DNA of 64,000 bases from assembly GCF_000374025.1 (NCBI RefSeq), contig NZ_KB893174.1:186001-250000 (forward strand), given 5' to 3'. How positions within the stretch are numbered: the stretch's first letter is position 1; the number at the start of each line of letters is the position of its first letter. Of this stretch, positions 52,771-60,557 are shown one piece after another. The DNA comes from Spirosoma panaciterrae DSM 21099. Lineage in GTDB: Bacteria; Bacteroidota; Bacteroidia; Cytophagales; Spirosomataceae. Made by a program: the position numbers and the translations under genes. Under the pieces are notes generated by a model. That model was given only the letters and a program-made list of their open reading frames with translations, was not told where the DNA came from and made no database searches.

Positions 52771-53417
52771 AATCAGTTTTAAGAGAAAGAGTTACGCATT
52801 TGAAGAGTGTTGCCATTAGGTACTCCATCGTAGCCACTTACGATCTGTTTGAAAAGAGAGGTTGACACGTTGTTGAGCGAATCACTATCCGTAAACTGTA
52901 ATCGAGGGTGCGTTTGACATGACCAGCCCAGGCCGTGTGCTGAAGTGAATCAGCCCGACTACGCTATGGCAATACGGTCATGCATGTATTGGAATAAGTA
53001 GGGCCCCGCTTATACCAATACCGTTACGAACTTATCCGTTTACCAACGATTCGGCCATTGCTGGTAAGTCTGGCTTATGTCTTTTGGTAAACATTTGAAT
53101 TGAATATTTGATTACAAATAAAGCACAAATTTGTAAACAAAAAAAATTCAGAATAATTTTTAACTCAATTCAATCCGTTCTGGTAGAAAATAGGGCTGTT
53201 AAGGCCGTTTAAGCCGAAAGCGTCTGTAGATTCTGGAAAATGACGAATAACTACTGGTTAGGCCAGGTTGCGGATGGGCATGGTGAAGGGTGCCTGTTAT
53301 GGGCTACATTCACCCATTATGTAGGGGAGAACGTAGGCCTATTGAACTGATTGAACAGTAGGTATGGGGTCAGCGTACTTCGTGCAGAAGTCTAAACTGT
53401 AGGATGAGTAACGAGTA
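52771..53417. other. 647-nt leader/regulatory region upstream of the cluster's susC
   Basis: No coding frame is convincing. It contains the candidate operators described separately; the stretch from about 53100 to 53175 is strongly AT-rich. No full TAnnTTTG box was found on the minus strand, so the susC promoter was not placed; if it lies near the operators the susC mRNA has a leader of roughly 300 nt. Nothing else recognised. Confidence 0.5.
53106..53141. promoter_or_regulatory. Two TTTG-N4-CAAA palindromes, candidate GntR operators upstream of susC
   Basis: TTTGATTACAAA (53107-53118, extended to ATTTG...CAAAT) and TTTGTAAACAAA (53130-53141) are two palindromes of the same kind with centres 23 bp apart, about two helical turns. 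Matching sites occur next to gntR. Binding by the GntR protein is inferred from shared pattern only. Confidence 0.5.
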
Positions 53418-54056
53418 CTACTCAATTTCTAGTGAAGCCGTTTCGCCCCGGAGTAAGTGTTTGGTTAGAGCTTCCTGAGCGAGAGATAAATCCCTTTCTT
53501 TTAAGCCTTTCAGGATCTGACGGTGCTCCAGGTCGGTAAGCTCGTAATCATCCATATGAATTTGCGTTTTTCCGATTTTCTGATGGAACAACGGGATGTT
53601 GCTGGTCTGGTAAATATCCATCAGTTTCGAATTACCGGCGCAGGCAATCAGGGTTTCGTGGAATTTAACGTCTGCTTCCAGGGCACCGCTCAAGTAGCCA
53701 CGCTCGACCATAGATGAAAAGTCGTTGCAAATTTCCTGGAGCTTCTCAAGCTGTTGATCGTCAATTTTTTGAATGGCAAGTTTCAGGGCGCTCAATTCCA
53801 GTATTTCGCGTATTTCGCGTATTTCGCGTATGTCGTGGGGGGTAAGTGATTTGACAAAATACCCTCCTTTCTCTCCGAAAACGATCAACTGCTCGCCATG
53901 AAGCCGGGTTAGGGCTTCCCGAACGGCCATCCGATTCACATCCAGTTTCTTAGCCCAGAGGTCTTCTTTCAAACGGGAACCTGATACCAACTGGTTGGAT
54001 AGTATTTTTCTACGTATTTCAATATAGGCTTTATTGGCAAGCGAATCGATTTTCAT
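53418..54056 (-). CDS. GntR-family (FadR/FCD) transcriptional regulator
   Basis: A 212-residue regulator: winged HTH at about 8-70 (AYIEIRRKILSNQLVSGSRL, then AKKLDVNRMAVREALTRLHGEQLI) and an all-helical FCD ligand domain (about 80-205) with candidate metal/ligand residues (Asp in EADVKFHETLIA, His in the same helix, and LEHRQILKGL). FCD regulators respond to organic acids and sugar acids. The linker helix contains IREIREIRE, encoded by three copies of a 9-bp unit, but length is normal for the family. It is upstream of and codirectional with the susCD cluster, and probably controls it and itself. Confidence 0.9.
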   Translation of the reverse strand: MKIDSLANKAYIEIRRKILSNQLVSGSRLKEDLWAKKLDVNRMAVREALTRLHGEQLIVFGEKGGYFVKSLTPHDIREIREIREILELSALKLAIQKIDDQQLEKLQEICNDFSSMVERGYLSGALEADVKFHETLIACAGNSKLMDIYQTSNIPLFHQKIGKTQIHMDDYELTDLEHRQILKGLKERDLSLAQEALTKHLLRGETASLEIE

Positions 54057-54058
54057 AT

Positions 54059-54117
54059 TCTGTTAACAAAAAATAGGGATAACGGTATAGCAAATGTACA
54101 GTTTTTTGTTATCAAAA
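54059..54117 (-). promoter_or_regulatory. gntR promoter with candidate autoregulatory operators
   Basis: A Bacteroidetes-type -7 box TACATTTG lies on the minus strand at 54091-54098. A palindrome TTTGTTATCAAA (54105-54116, extended TTTTG...CAAAA) sits just upstream of it, where the polymerase would bind, and a one-mismatch copy TCTGTTAACAAA (54059-54070) lies downstream, just before the start codon; the two centres are 46 bp apart. No good -33 TTG is seen at 19-21 nt. Confidence 0.5.
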
Positions 54118-54236
54118 TAATAGGGTAGTAAGCGGGGATTCTTGGTAAGGCTCTTTCAACGTATGGCCTGAAATGGAAGTCTCGTTTCAGGCATTTGATT
54201 ACCTTTCATGAGAGCCAGTCTATAGTGTTCGTTAAG

Positions 54237-54273
54237 TTTTCTGTCATTCCAATGCAGGAGGAATAACAGAAAA
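54237..54273. repeat. 14-bp inverted repeat related to the 32927 element
   Basis: TTTTCTGTCATTCC (54237-54250) pairs with 54260-54273 with one mismatch over a 9-nt loop. The segment TGTCATTCCAATGCAGGAGG aligns with TGTCATGCTTATGCAGGAAG of the 32927-33020 repeat. It lies in the 416-nt gap upstream of gntR, which apart from the gntR control region shows nothing else. Confidence 0.65.
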
Positions 54274-54472
54274 ACATCCAGAGTCCCAACTTATAGTGCA
54301 TTCACTTTGTCTAAAGTCGAATGCGTTCAAATACTAACTAATTTCGGATACGGATTGGGGGCAGAGTGGCAACCCGGTCGTGAACGGAATTATGAAGTGA
54401 TTCGATAAGACGTCCTTTTTAGCGGTAGATTGAATAAATCAGGTGTAGAGAAATACACATACCCTTTCTCCA

Positions 54473-55771
54473 TCATTTAATCGATGAGGGACAATAAACG
54501 GGATGGCCTACAGAGGAAGCCGCTAATCGACCAGACGGCAGCATTGGATTGTAGGCCAAACCCGTTACCAGCCAAGGTGCTAATTCGAAATTGTATTGCA
54601 TAACCAGGGCATCACAAAGTGTCTGCACCATGCTGATACCTGGCCGGTAGTAGGGCGTAGTAGAGGGCGAAACATAGCTGAATTGCTTGACCAGCAAATC
54701 CTGTGGAAACTGATCGCGCCAGTATTCGGGAACTACATACTGATTGGCCTGATTGGTTTGTGCTTCCAGCCTGACTAATTGATTGATGTAGCCTTTGACT
54801 TGAAACTCGGGGTACAGATTCCAATTGCTGCCACAAGTACCCTGAACGTTTATAGGCCCACCAACCATAAGTGGGAATACCTGACAATCCCGGAGCGTAT
54901 CGTGGGCGAGTCCAAATGAATGCCCTAACTCATGAGCGGCTAATTCAGCATTAGGTTTCAAGCACACAAGGTAGCTGCCTTCATAGATTGCGTAACCGCC
55001 ATAGGGGTATTTGGGGTAACCCGTTGGAAGGATTGGATCTTTCATGAAAAAGACGATCCGGGTAGCTGCTTTGGCTTGTTTGACAGCTACCAGCTTTTGC
55101 GTAAGTGGATCGGTCGGATTCGCAAATAATTGATTCATTAAACCTTCGGGGTCACCACTATCTTTAAAACGAGCCATTTCATCGGCCGACAGCGTGTAAA
55201 TGATATGCTGAAAGACGAGTTTGCCCAATTCCTGCGGATGTTCCGGGTGGGCGCGGTTTATAAAATCGACAAATACGCGATTCTGATACGGGTCGTAATG
55301 ATTGCCATTTGTTGTGGGAAACGCACCGACGAACGAGGGATCGGTAAGTACGTACAGCAAGCGAATGGTATCCCGCTTAGTGGAAGGTAAATCAGCAAAC
55401 GTGCGAGCCAGACGAGTAGCCACCGTCACCGATTGGATGCCAGAGCGCTGCCGGGTACTTCTGTCGATAGTTAGTTGAACCTGATAGGTGGCGTTGCGGG
55501 TAAATTGATGACTAATTCGAGGTGACTGAGTAGTTATTGCTGCGGTACTGTCGCCAAAGTTCCAGCGGTACGTAACGCCTTGCTGGCTGGAATCAGCCTT
55601 AAATATAACCAGTCCATCCTGCTGGGAAACTACTTGATACGTAAAAAGCGCTGTTTCCGGGCCATCCGGTGGCAATTCTCTCGAACAAAAGACCAACAGA
55701 AAACTCATACCTGCCAAGTAAACGGGTAGCCATTTTCCGATTCGTGCCCTGGAGCGGATTTCAGCTTTCAT
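54473..55771 (-). CDS. PKD-domain lipoprotein with a zincin-type metalloprotease motif
   Basis: A 432-residue exported protein (signal LPVYLAGMSFLLVFC, candidate lipid-modified Cys29). Residues about 45-118 form a PKD domain (GVTYRWNFGDSTAAITTQSP). The C-terminal part has HELGHSFGLAH at residues 280-290, the HExxHxxGxxH zinc motif of metzincin proteases, followed by PLMVGGP as a possible Met-turn. It could digest proteins or peptides at the cell surface. The ATG at 55771 is used, not the TTG directly upstream. It is a single gene between the GntR region and tRNA-Glu. Confidence 0.8.
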   Translation of the reverse strand: MKAEIRSRARIGKWLPVYLAGMSFLLVFCSRELPPDGPETALFTYQVVSQQDGLVIFKADSSQQGVTYRWNFGDSTAAITTQSPRISHQFTRNATYQVQLTIDRSTRQRSGIQSVTVATRLARTFADLPSTKRDTIRLLYVLTDPSFVGAFPTTNGNHYDPYQNRVFVDFINRAHPEHPQELGKLVFQHIIYTLSADEMARFKDSGDPEGLMNQLFANPTDPLTQKLVAVKQAKAATRIVFFMKDPILPTGYPKYPYGGYAIYEGSYLVCLKPNAELAAHELGHSFGLAHDTLRDCQVFPLMVGGPINVQGTCGSNWNLYPEFQVKGYINQLVRLEAQTNQANQYVVPEYWRDQFPQDLLVKQFSYVSPSTTPYYRPGISMVQTLCDALVMQYNFELAPWLVTGLAYNPMLPSGRLAASSVGHPVYCPSSIK

Positions 55772-55804
55772 CAACGTAAGTGAGTAAACGTGGGGAATGA
55801 AAAC

Positions 55805-55835
55805 AAAAAACCAGCCGATTTGGGGCTGGTTTTTT
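55805..55835 (-). terminator. Intrinsic terminator downstream of tRNA-Glu
   Basis: A perfect 12-bp stem AAAAAACCAGCC (55805-55816)/GGCTGGTTTTTT (55824-55835) with a 7-nt loop, 17 nt after the tRNA 3' end on the minus strand and giving a U-run in that direction. The symmetric A/T tails could make it bidirectional. Confidence 0.9.
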
Positions 55836-55852
55836 GAAAATAGTCATTGGAC

Positions 55853-55927
55853 TGGTGACCGATACGGGAATCGAACCCGTGTTACCGCCGTGAAAGGGCG
55901 ATGTCCTAACCGCTAGACGAATCGGCC
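55853..55927 (-). tRNA. tRNA-Glu (anticodon TTC)
   Basis: The 75-nt minus-strand sequence folds as a tRNA: acceptor GGCCGAT pairs with ATCGGTC followed by A and an encoded CCA; the anticodon loop is CTTTCAC with TTC; the T-arm is CGGGTTCGATTCCCG. A strong promoter and terminator bracket it, so it is transcribed alone. No integrase or duplicated 3' end is present nearby. Confidence 0.97.
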
Positions 55928-55988
55928 GTCTTGTGTACAAGACCTAACGTTTTTGGCTTTATTGCCGCTGCGTTAGCGAAACGTGGTG

Positions 55989-56018
55989 CAAAGGTAAGGC
56001 GATATTTTTATAATGCAA
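55989..56018 (-). promoter_or_regulatory. Bacteroidetes consensus promoter of tRNA-Glu
   Basis: On the minus strand TTG (56016-56018) is followed after exactly 19 nt by TACCTTTG (55989-55996), matching the -33/-7 consensus (TTG, TAnnTTTG) of Bacteroidota. Transcription would start about 50 nt before the tRNA; that leader includes the palindrome GTCTTGT-GT-ACAAGAC (55928-55943) immediately before the mature 5' end. Confidence 0.85.
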
Positions 56019-56111
56019 TACCTGCCTGTAAAATTTTTTCAAAAAAAGGGTCTCTGCACGTTTTACTGCTATTTTTGAGGAGGTTAGCTTTTACATTTTT
56101 TTACCTCCTAC

Positions 56112-58667
56112 ATGAAACACATTTTATTGCTGGCAAGTCTGGTCACCCTGTCTCTGGTGAGCTTCGCTCAGTCAACTACCTCTTCGTCAACGAGTCTGTT
56201 AACGCCCGAACAATTTCTTGGCTACAAAATAGGGAGCCGATTTACCCCCCATCATCGGGTGCTGGCCTATGCCGAACAAGTGGCTCGTCAATTGCCGGGC
56301 CGGGTTAAATTAATACCGTATGGTACAACCTATGAAGGGCGCCAGCTGATGGTGATAGCCGTAGCTTCCGAAGCCAATCTGTCGCGGCTGGAAGAAATCC
56401 GTACCAATAACCTGAAGCGGATTGGCCTCATGGAAGGCACCCCCACATCGACAGCACAACCACCCATAGCCTGGTTAAGCTACAATGTGCATGGAAATGA
56501 AGCGGTCAGCTCCGAAGCATTTATGGAAGTGCTACATCGACTCCTGAATTCGACGGATGCCATTTCGCAGAAAATTATGAATACAACCGTGGTTATTCTC
56601 GACCCGGGTCTGAATCCGGATGGACACGATCGGTATGTGAACTGGTATAACCAGATGTTGGGCCGAAATCCTAACCCAACACCGAATGCGCGTGAACACA
56701 ATGAGCCCTGGCCGGGAGGACGATATACGCACTACCTCTTCGATCCGAACCGAGACTGGGCCTGGCAAACGCAGGAGATTACCCAACAGCGGATGGCCCT
56801 TTATCAGCAATGGATGCCGCAATTGCACGGCGATTTTCATGAAATGGGTGTTGAAAGCCCCTACTATTTTGCGCCGTCGGCCAAGCCATACCATGAAGAT
56901 ATTACCCCATATCAGCGGCAGTTTCAGCAGCTTATTGGGCAGTACTGCAGCCGATATTTTGACCGCAATGGCTGGCTCTACTACACCCGCGAACGGTTCG
57001 ATCTATTTTACCCAAGTTATGGCGATACGTATCCGACCTACAATGGCGCTATTGGTATGACCTACGAACAGGGAGGAAGTGGCCGGGCCGGGCTGGCCAT
57101 ACTAAAAGCAGATGGTGACACCCTTACCCTTCGCCAGCGCATTGATCACCACTACACGGCCAGCATCGCTACGCTGGAGTCTGTAGCGGATCGTCCGGCA
57201 GAAATCGTGAAGGAGTTTGGGCAGTTTTTCGATAAATCCCGAAACACGCCAATAGGGCCCTATAAAAGCTATCTGATCAAATCGAATGGCGATGCCGGAC
57301 GACTCAAAGCATTACAACAATTGCTGGAGCGGAATAAAATCAGTTTTGGGGTAGCCGGGAAAGCCCAGACGGTCGCAACCGGATTTAACTACACCGCTCA
57401 GAAAACCGATAAAAACGTCTCGATTGCTGCCGATGATATTGTTATCAGCGCTTATCAGCCTAAATCGACCTTGTTAAAAATTCTGTTCGAACAGAATTCA
57501 GCCCTGGAGGATTCGGCCACGTACGATATCACCGCCTGGTCGCTGCCCTACGCGTTTGGCCTGCAAACCTATGGCCTGACAGCCCGAATTGATCCCAAGC
57601 CACTTTCTGCGACTTCTGCGCCGGTCAATACGGTTCCTGCTGCGTACGCGTACCTGATACGCTGGCAATCAGTACCGGCTGTGCAGACCCTGGCGGCCCT
57701 TTTGAATCAAAAAATACGGGTTCGGGCGGCAGAGAAACCATTTGAGCTGGAAGGGAAAACCTATGCGTCGGGAACGCTGATCGTGGCCCGAACCGGCAAT
57801 GAACGGCTGGGCGACCGATTAGGGACTGTGGTAGCTCAGGCGGCTGCTCAGGCGGGGGCTGAGGTGATTCCGGTGCAGACGGGTTTTGTGACGTCGGGTT
57901 CCGATTTTGGTTCTGATTTTGTGTCGGGGCTGAAAGCACCCCGAGTGGGGCTGGTTCTGGGCGATGGTACTCCTCCGCCATCCGCAGGTGAAGTATGGCA
58001 CTTCTTCGATCAGGAACTGAATTACCCCGTAACGCTGCTGGATGGGAGTACGTTGGGAACTGTAGAATGGAACAAGCTAGATGTACTGATTCTGCCAACT
58101 AATTATAACTATGGTCGAATTCTGAATGAGCGGACGCTGACGGCCTTAAAAGAATGGATTCGGGCGGGAGGTAAACTCATTGCTATGGAGCGGGCAGCCG
58201 CTTTCCTGGCGGGTAAGGAAGGGTTCGACCTGAAGGAGAAATCTGAAAAGGAGGACGGGAAAAAAGAAAAGAAAGGTAATCCGGTCGATTCGCTGAAAAT
58301 CTATATCAACCGAGAGCGGGCTGCCATTTCCGACGATATTCCGGGGAGCATTTACCGGGTCAATGTCGATACGAGTCATCCGCTGGGCTTTGGTCTGACC
58401 GGGGGGTATTATACCCTGGTACAAAATGCCTTCAATTTCGATTTTCTGAAAGATGGCTGGAATGTCGGCTACCTGAAAGGGGATAATTACGTTGCTGGTT
58501 TTTCGGGCCGGAATGCAAAAGAGAAATTGAAAAATACCCTGCTGATGGGCGTTCAGGAAATGGGCCGGGGGAGCATCGTGTATCTGGCCGATGATCCGCT
58601 TTTCCGTGGGTTCTGGTACAATGGTAAGCTGCTGTTCAGCAATGCCGTATTTATGGTTGGAAACTAA
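56112..58667 (+). CDS. Secreted M14-family zinc carboxypeptidase-like protein
   Basis: An 851-residue exported protein (MKHILLLASLVTLSLVSFAQ). The M14 catalytic domain (about 30-360) has the zinc motif HGNE (His127, Glu130) in SYNVHGNEAVSSEAF, the substrate Arg region DPNRDWAWQTQEI, the third zinc His in LHGDFHEMG and the catalytic Glu in TYEQGGSGRAG. The remaining 480 residues include a glutamine-amidotransferase-like alpha/beta fold (LIAMERAAAFL) and a charged Lys/Glu-rich stretch at about 715-735. Such large M14 proteins are frequent in Bacteroidota and act on peptides in the periplasm or at the surface. Confidence 0.9.
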   Translation: MKHILLLASLVTLSLVSFAQSTTSSSTSLLTPEQFLGYKIGSRFTPHHRVLAYAEQVARQLPGRVKLIPYGTTYEGRQLMVIAVASEANLSRLEEIRTNNLKRIGLMEGTPTSTAQPPIAWLSYNVHGNEAVSSEAFMEVLHRLLNSTDAISQKIMNTTVVILDPGLNPDGHDRYVNWYNQMLGRNPNPTPNAREHNEPWPGGRYTHYLFDPNRDWAWQTQEITQQRMALYQQWMPQLHGDFHEMGVESPYYFAPSAKPYHEDITPYQRQFQQLIGQYCSRYFDRNGWLYYTRERFDLFYPSYGDTYPTYNGAIGMTYEQGGSGRAGLAILKADGDTLTLRQRIDHHYTASIATLESVADRPAEIVKEFGQFFDKSRNTPIGPYKSYLIKSNGDAGRLKALQQLLERNKISFGVAGKAQTVATGFNYTAQKTDKNVSIAADDIVISAYQPKSTLLKILFEQNSALEDSATYDITAWSLPYAFGLQTYGLTARIDPKPLSATSAPVNTVPAAYAYLIRWQSVPAVQTLAALLNQKIRVRAAEKPFELEGKTYASGTLIVARTGNERLGDRLGTVVAQAAAQAGAEVIPVQTGFVTSGSDFGSDFVSGLKAPRVGLVLGDGTPPPSAGEVWHFFDQELNYPVTLLDGSTLGTVEWNKLDVLILPTNYNYGRILNERTLTALKEWIRAGGKLIAMERAAAFLAGKEGFDLKEKSEKEDGKKEKKGNPVDSLKIYINRERAAISDDIPGSIYRVNVDTSHPLGFGLTGGYYTLVQNAFNFDFLKDGWNVGYLKGDNYVAGFSGRNAKEKLKNTLLMGVQEMGRGSIVYLADDPLFRGFWYNGKLLFSNAVFMVGN

Positions 58668-58681
58668 TTGGCCTAAATTAG

Positions 58682-58769
58682 AACACAGAGATGCACGAAG
58701 AAGACGAAGACACACAGAGAGACTAGTAAATCTCCGTGTAGCTCTGTCTTCTTTGTGCATCTCTGTGTT
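58682..58769. repeat. 39-bp imperfect inverted repeat
   Basis: Arm 58682-58720 (begins AACACAGAGATGCACGAAGA) pairs with 58731-58769 with about six mismatches and only a 10-nt loop. It occupies most of the gap between two plus-strand genes. The purine-rich arm of ACAGAGA-like units resembles the AACACAGAG repeats that I recall as common between genes in many environmental bacteria. Confidence 0.8.
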
Positions 58770-58790
58770 ATAACCTTATCTATCTGTAAT

Positions 58791-59768
58791 ATGAAAGCGA
58801 TTCTTTGTAAAGCATACGGACTCCCCGATACCCTGGTTCTGGAAGATATCCCGTCGCCTGTGCCCGGTCCAGGTGAGGTAGTGATTCAGGTGAAAGCCTG
58901 TAGCCTGAATTTCCCGGATACCCTGACCATTCGGAATATGTATCAGTTTAAGCCACCCTTGCCGTTTTCGCCGGGAAGTGAGGCATCGGGCGTAGTGAAG
59001 GAGGTTGGTGAAGGGGTCACGCATCTTAAACCGGGTGATCGGGTGTTTACTTATGGCACGCATGGTGGACTGGCCGAAGAACGGCTGACTGATGCCCGTA
59101 CGACAATCCCTCTGCCCGATGGAATGGATTTTATCACAGGTGCTTCAACCCTGTATGCCTTTGGAACCTCGTATCATGCGCTCAAGGATCGGGCGAATCT
59201 GCAACCGGGTGAGACACTACTTGTGCTGGGGGCAGCCGGGGGTGTTGGTTTAGCGGCTGTTGAATTAGGGAAACTGATGGGGGCGACCGTTATTGCAGCC
59301 GCATCGACCGATGAAAAACTGGTTGTATGTCGGGAAAAAGGGGCTACGCACCTGATCAATTATACTTCCGAAGACCTGCGTGAGCGAATCAAAGACCTAA
59401 CGCAGGGGAAAGGTGTCGACGTGGTGTATGACCCGGTGGGCGATCGGTGGGCGGAGCCTGCTATTCGGTCGCTGGCCTGGCGCGGTCGGTATCTGGTGGT
59501 TGGGTTTGCCGGAGGTGAGATTCCAAAGATTCCACTTAACCTGGCTTTGTTGAAAGGGTGCTCGCTGGTGGGGGTGTTCTGGGGAATGTTTGCCCAAAAA
59601 GAAGCCGCCCGTAACGGGAAAAATTTGCAGGATATTGCCACCTGGGTTGTGCAGGGTAGATTAGCCCCGTACGTATCCCGGCGCTATACACTGTCCGAGG
59701 CACCACAGGCACTCACGGATATGATGGAGCGACGGGTGATTGGAAAGGCTGTTGTGGTTATGGAGTAG
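58791..59768 (+). CDS. NADPH:quinone oxidoreductase-like MDR-family protein
   Basis: A 325-residue medium-chain dehydrogenase/reductase. The ATG at 58791 (MKAILCKAYGLPDTL) is preferred to an in-frame start at 58755 inside the inverted repeat. GroES-like N-terminal domain with CSLNFPDTLTIRNMYQ; Rossmann motif GAAGGVGLAAVELGK and AASTDEKLVVCREKGA; no catalytic or structural zinc Cys cluster, so it is of the zinc-independent quinone oxidoreductase (QOR/ζ-crystallin) subclass. Electron acceptor unknown. Confidence 0.92.
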   Translation: MKAILCKAYGLPDTLVLEDIPSPVPGPGEVVIQVKACSLNFPDTLTIRNMYQFKPPLPFSPGSEASGVVKEVGEGVTHLKPGDRVFTYGTHGGLAEERLTDARTTIPLPDGMDFITGASTLYAFGTSYHALKDRANLQPGETLLVLGAAGGVGLAAVELGKLMGATVIAAASTDEKLVVCREKGATHLINYTSEDLRERIKDLTQGKGVDVVYDPVGDRWAEPAIRSLAWRGRYLVVGFAGGEIPKIPLNLALLKGCSLVGVFWGMFAQKEAARNGKNLQDIATWVVQGRLAPYVSRRYTLSEAPQALTDMMERRVIGKAVVVME

Positions 59769-59812
59769 CCAGAAGTGTAAAGCTGACCGACGAACATCCT
59801 CAAAACAGGTTC

Positions 59813-60463
59813 TTAATCTTCCGATAGTTTGGTGAGCAGATCCCAGGAAAACGGCACCCAAAGGCCAAGGTTGGTATCCAGTAATTCGGTAGCTGCTTCG
59901 CAGGGGAAAATCTTGTAATCGAATTTGGTGTAATTGTAGGCGATGTAGCCAGGGTAATAGTATATTTTTCGCTGACGACGGGCGTGGTTGATTTTTTGCA
60001 GCATCAGAAACTTACCCAGGCTGTGCTTTCGATAGGCGGGGTGATAAAAATTCATGATTCCTGCAATACTCTGGTAGCCATCATCGAAAATGCCAGCCGC
60101 GATCAACTGGCCCTGATCACGAACCTCTACGACGTAAGTATCAAAAACATTCTCAATCGCACCATCGAGCAGACAGGATTCGACGGAGTCGGGGGCGTCG
60201 AAATTGATGGCCCCCCGATACAGGGCGTACAGATTTTCCAATTCATCCGATAAGACAAAGGGTTTGACAGCTACTGTAAATGATTCGTTGCTCCGAAGCA
60301 GACGGAGTTGTTTAGTACCGTAGGTCACATCGGCTAGTACAAGGCGTAGCCAATAAACAGGACAAAGCTTGTTTTCAAACAGAACATACTGACAGGTAAA
60401 AATGTCCTGTTGCATCCGAAAGTAGCCCATATTCAGGCATAAGTCCAGTTTACTTCCTTTCAT
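59813..60463 (-). CDS. Ate1/Bpt-like aminoacyl-tRNA-protein transferase domain protein
   Basis: A 216-residue protein resembling the C-terminal GNAT-like half of arginyl/leucyl-tRNA-protein transferases: GIFDDGYQSIAGIMNFYHPAYRKHSLGKF and the late YYPGYIAYNYTKFDYK, which parallels the YLGYYI..C..M.YK signature. The N-terminal Cys-rich cluster of eukaryotic Ate1 is absent and only Cys24 and Cys34 occur early, so an N-degron role is not assured. Start codon 60463 is a clear ATG. Its convergent neighbour ends 44 nt away. Confidence 0.7.
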   Translation of the reverse strand: MKGSKLDLCLNMGYFRMQQDIFTCQYVLFENKLCPVYWLRLVLADVTYGTKQLRLLRSNESFTVAVKPFVLSDELENLYALYRGAINFDAPDSVESCLLDGAIENVFDTYVVEVRDQGQLIAAGIFDDGYQSIAGIMNFYHPAYRKHSLGKFLMLQKINHARRQRKIYYYPGYIAYNYTKFDYKIFPCEAATELLDTNLGLWVPFSWDLLTKLSED

Positions 60464-60557
60464 GTGTGGGTTAGATTAGGGATCTGTACGGGCCTTAAAT
60501 GTACGCAAAACCGCCCACTTGCGTGAGCATACACAATCGAAAAACGGCATCGGATGG

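Noticed and set aside
53806..53832. Three copies of a 9-bp unit (TTCGCGTAT) inside gntR as a possible phase-variation repeat
   Set aside because: The encoded IREIREIRE replaces residues that are usually there in FadR-type linkers (IREIYEIRE), so the length is normal, and 9-bp steps would not shift the frame.
55853..55927. tRNA-Glu as an integration site for a mobile island
   Set aside because: No integrase gene and no repeat of the tRNA 3' end were seen within the window.
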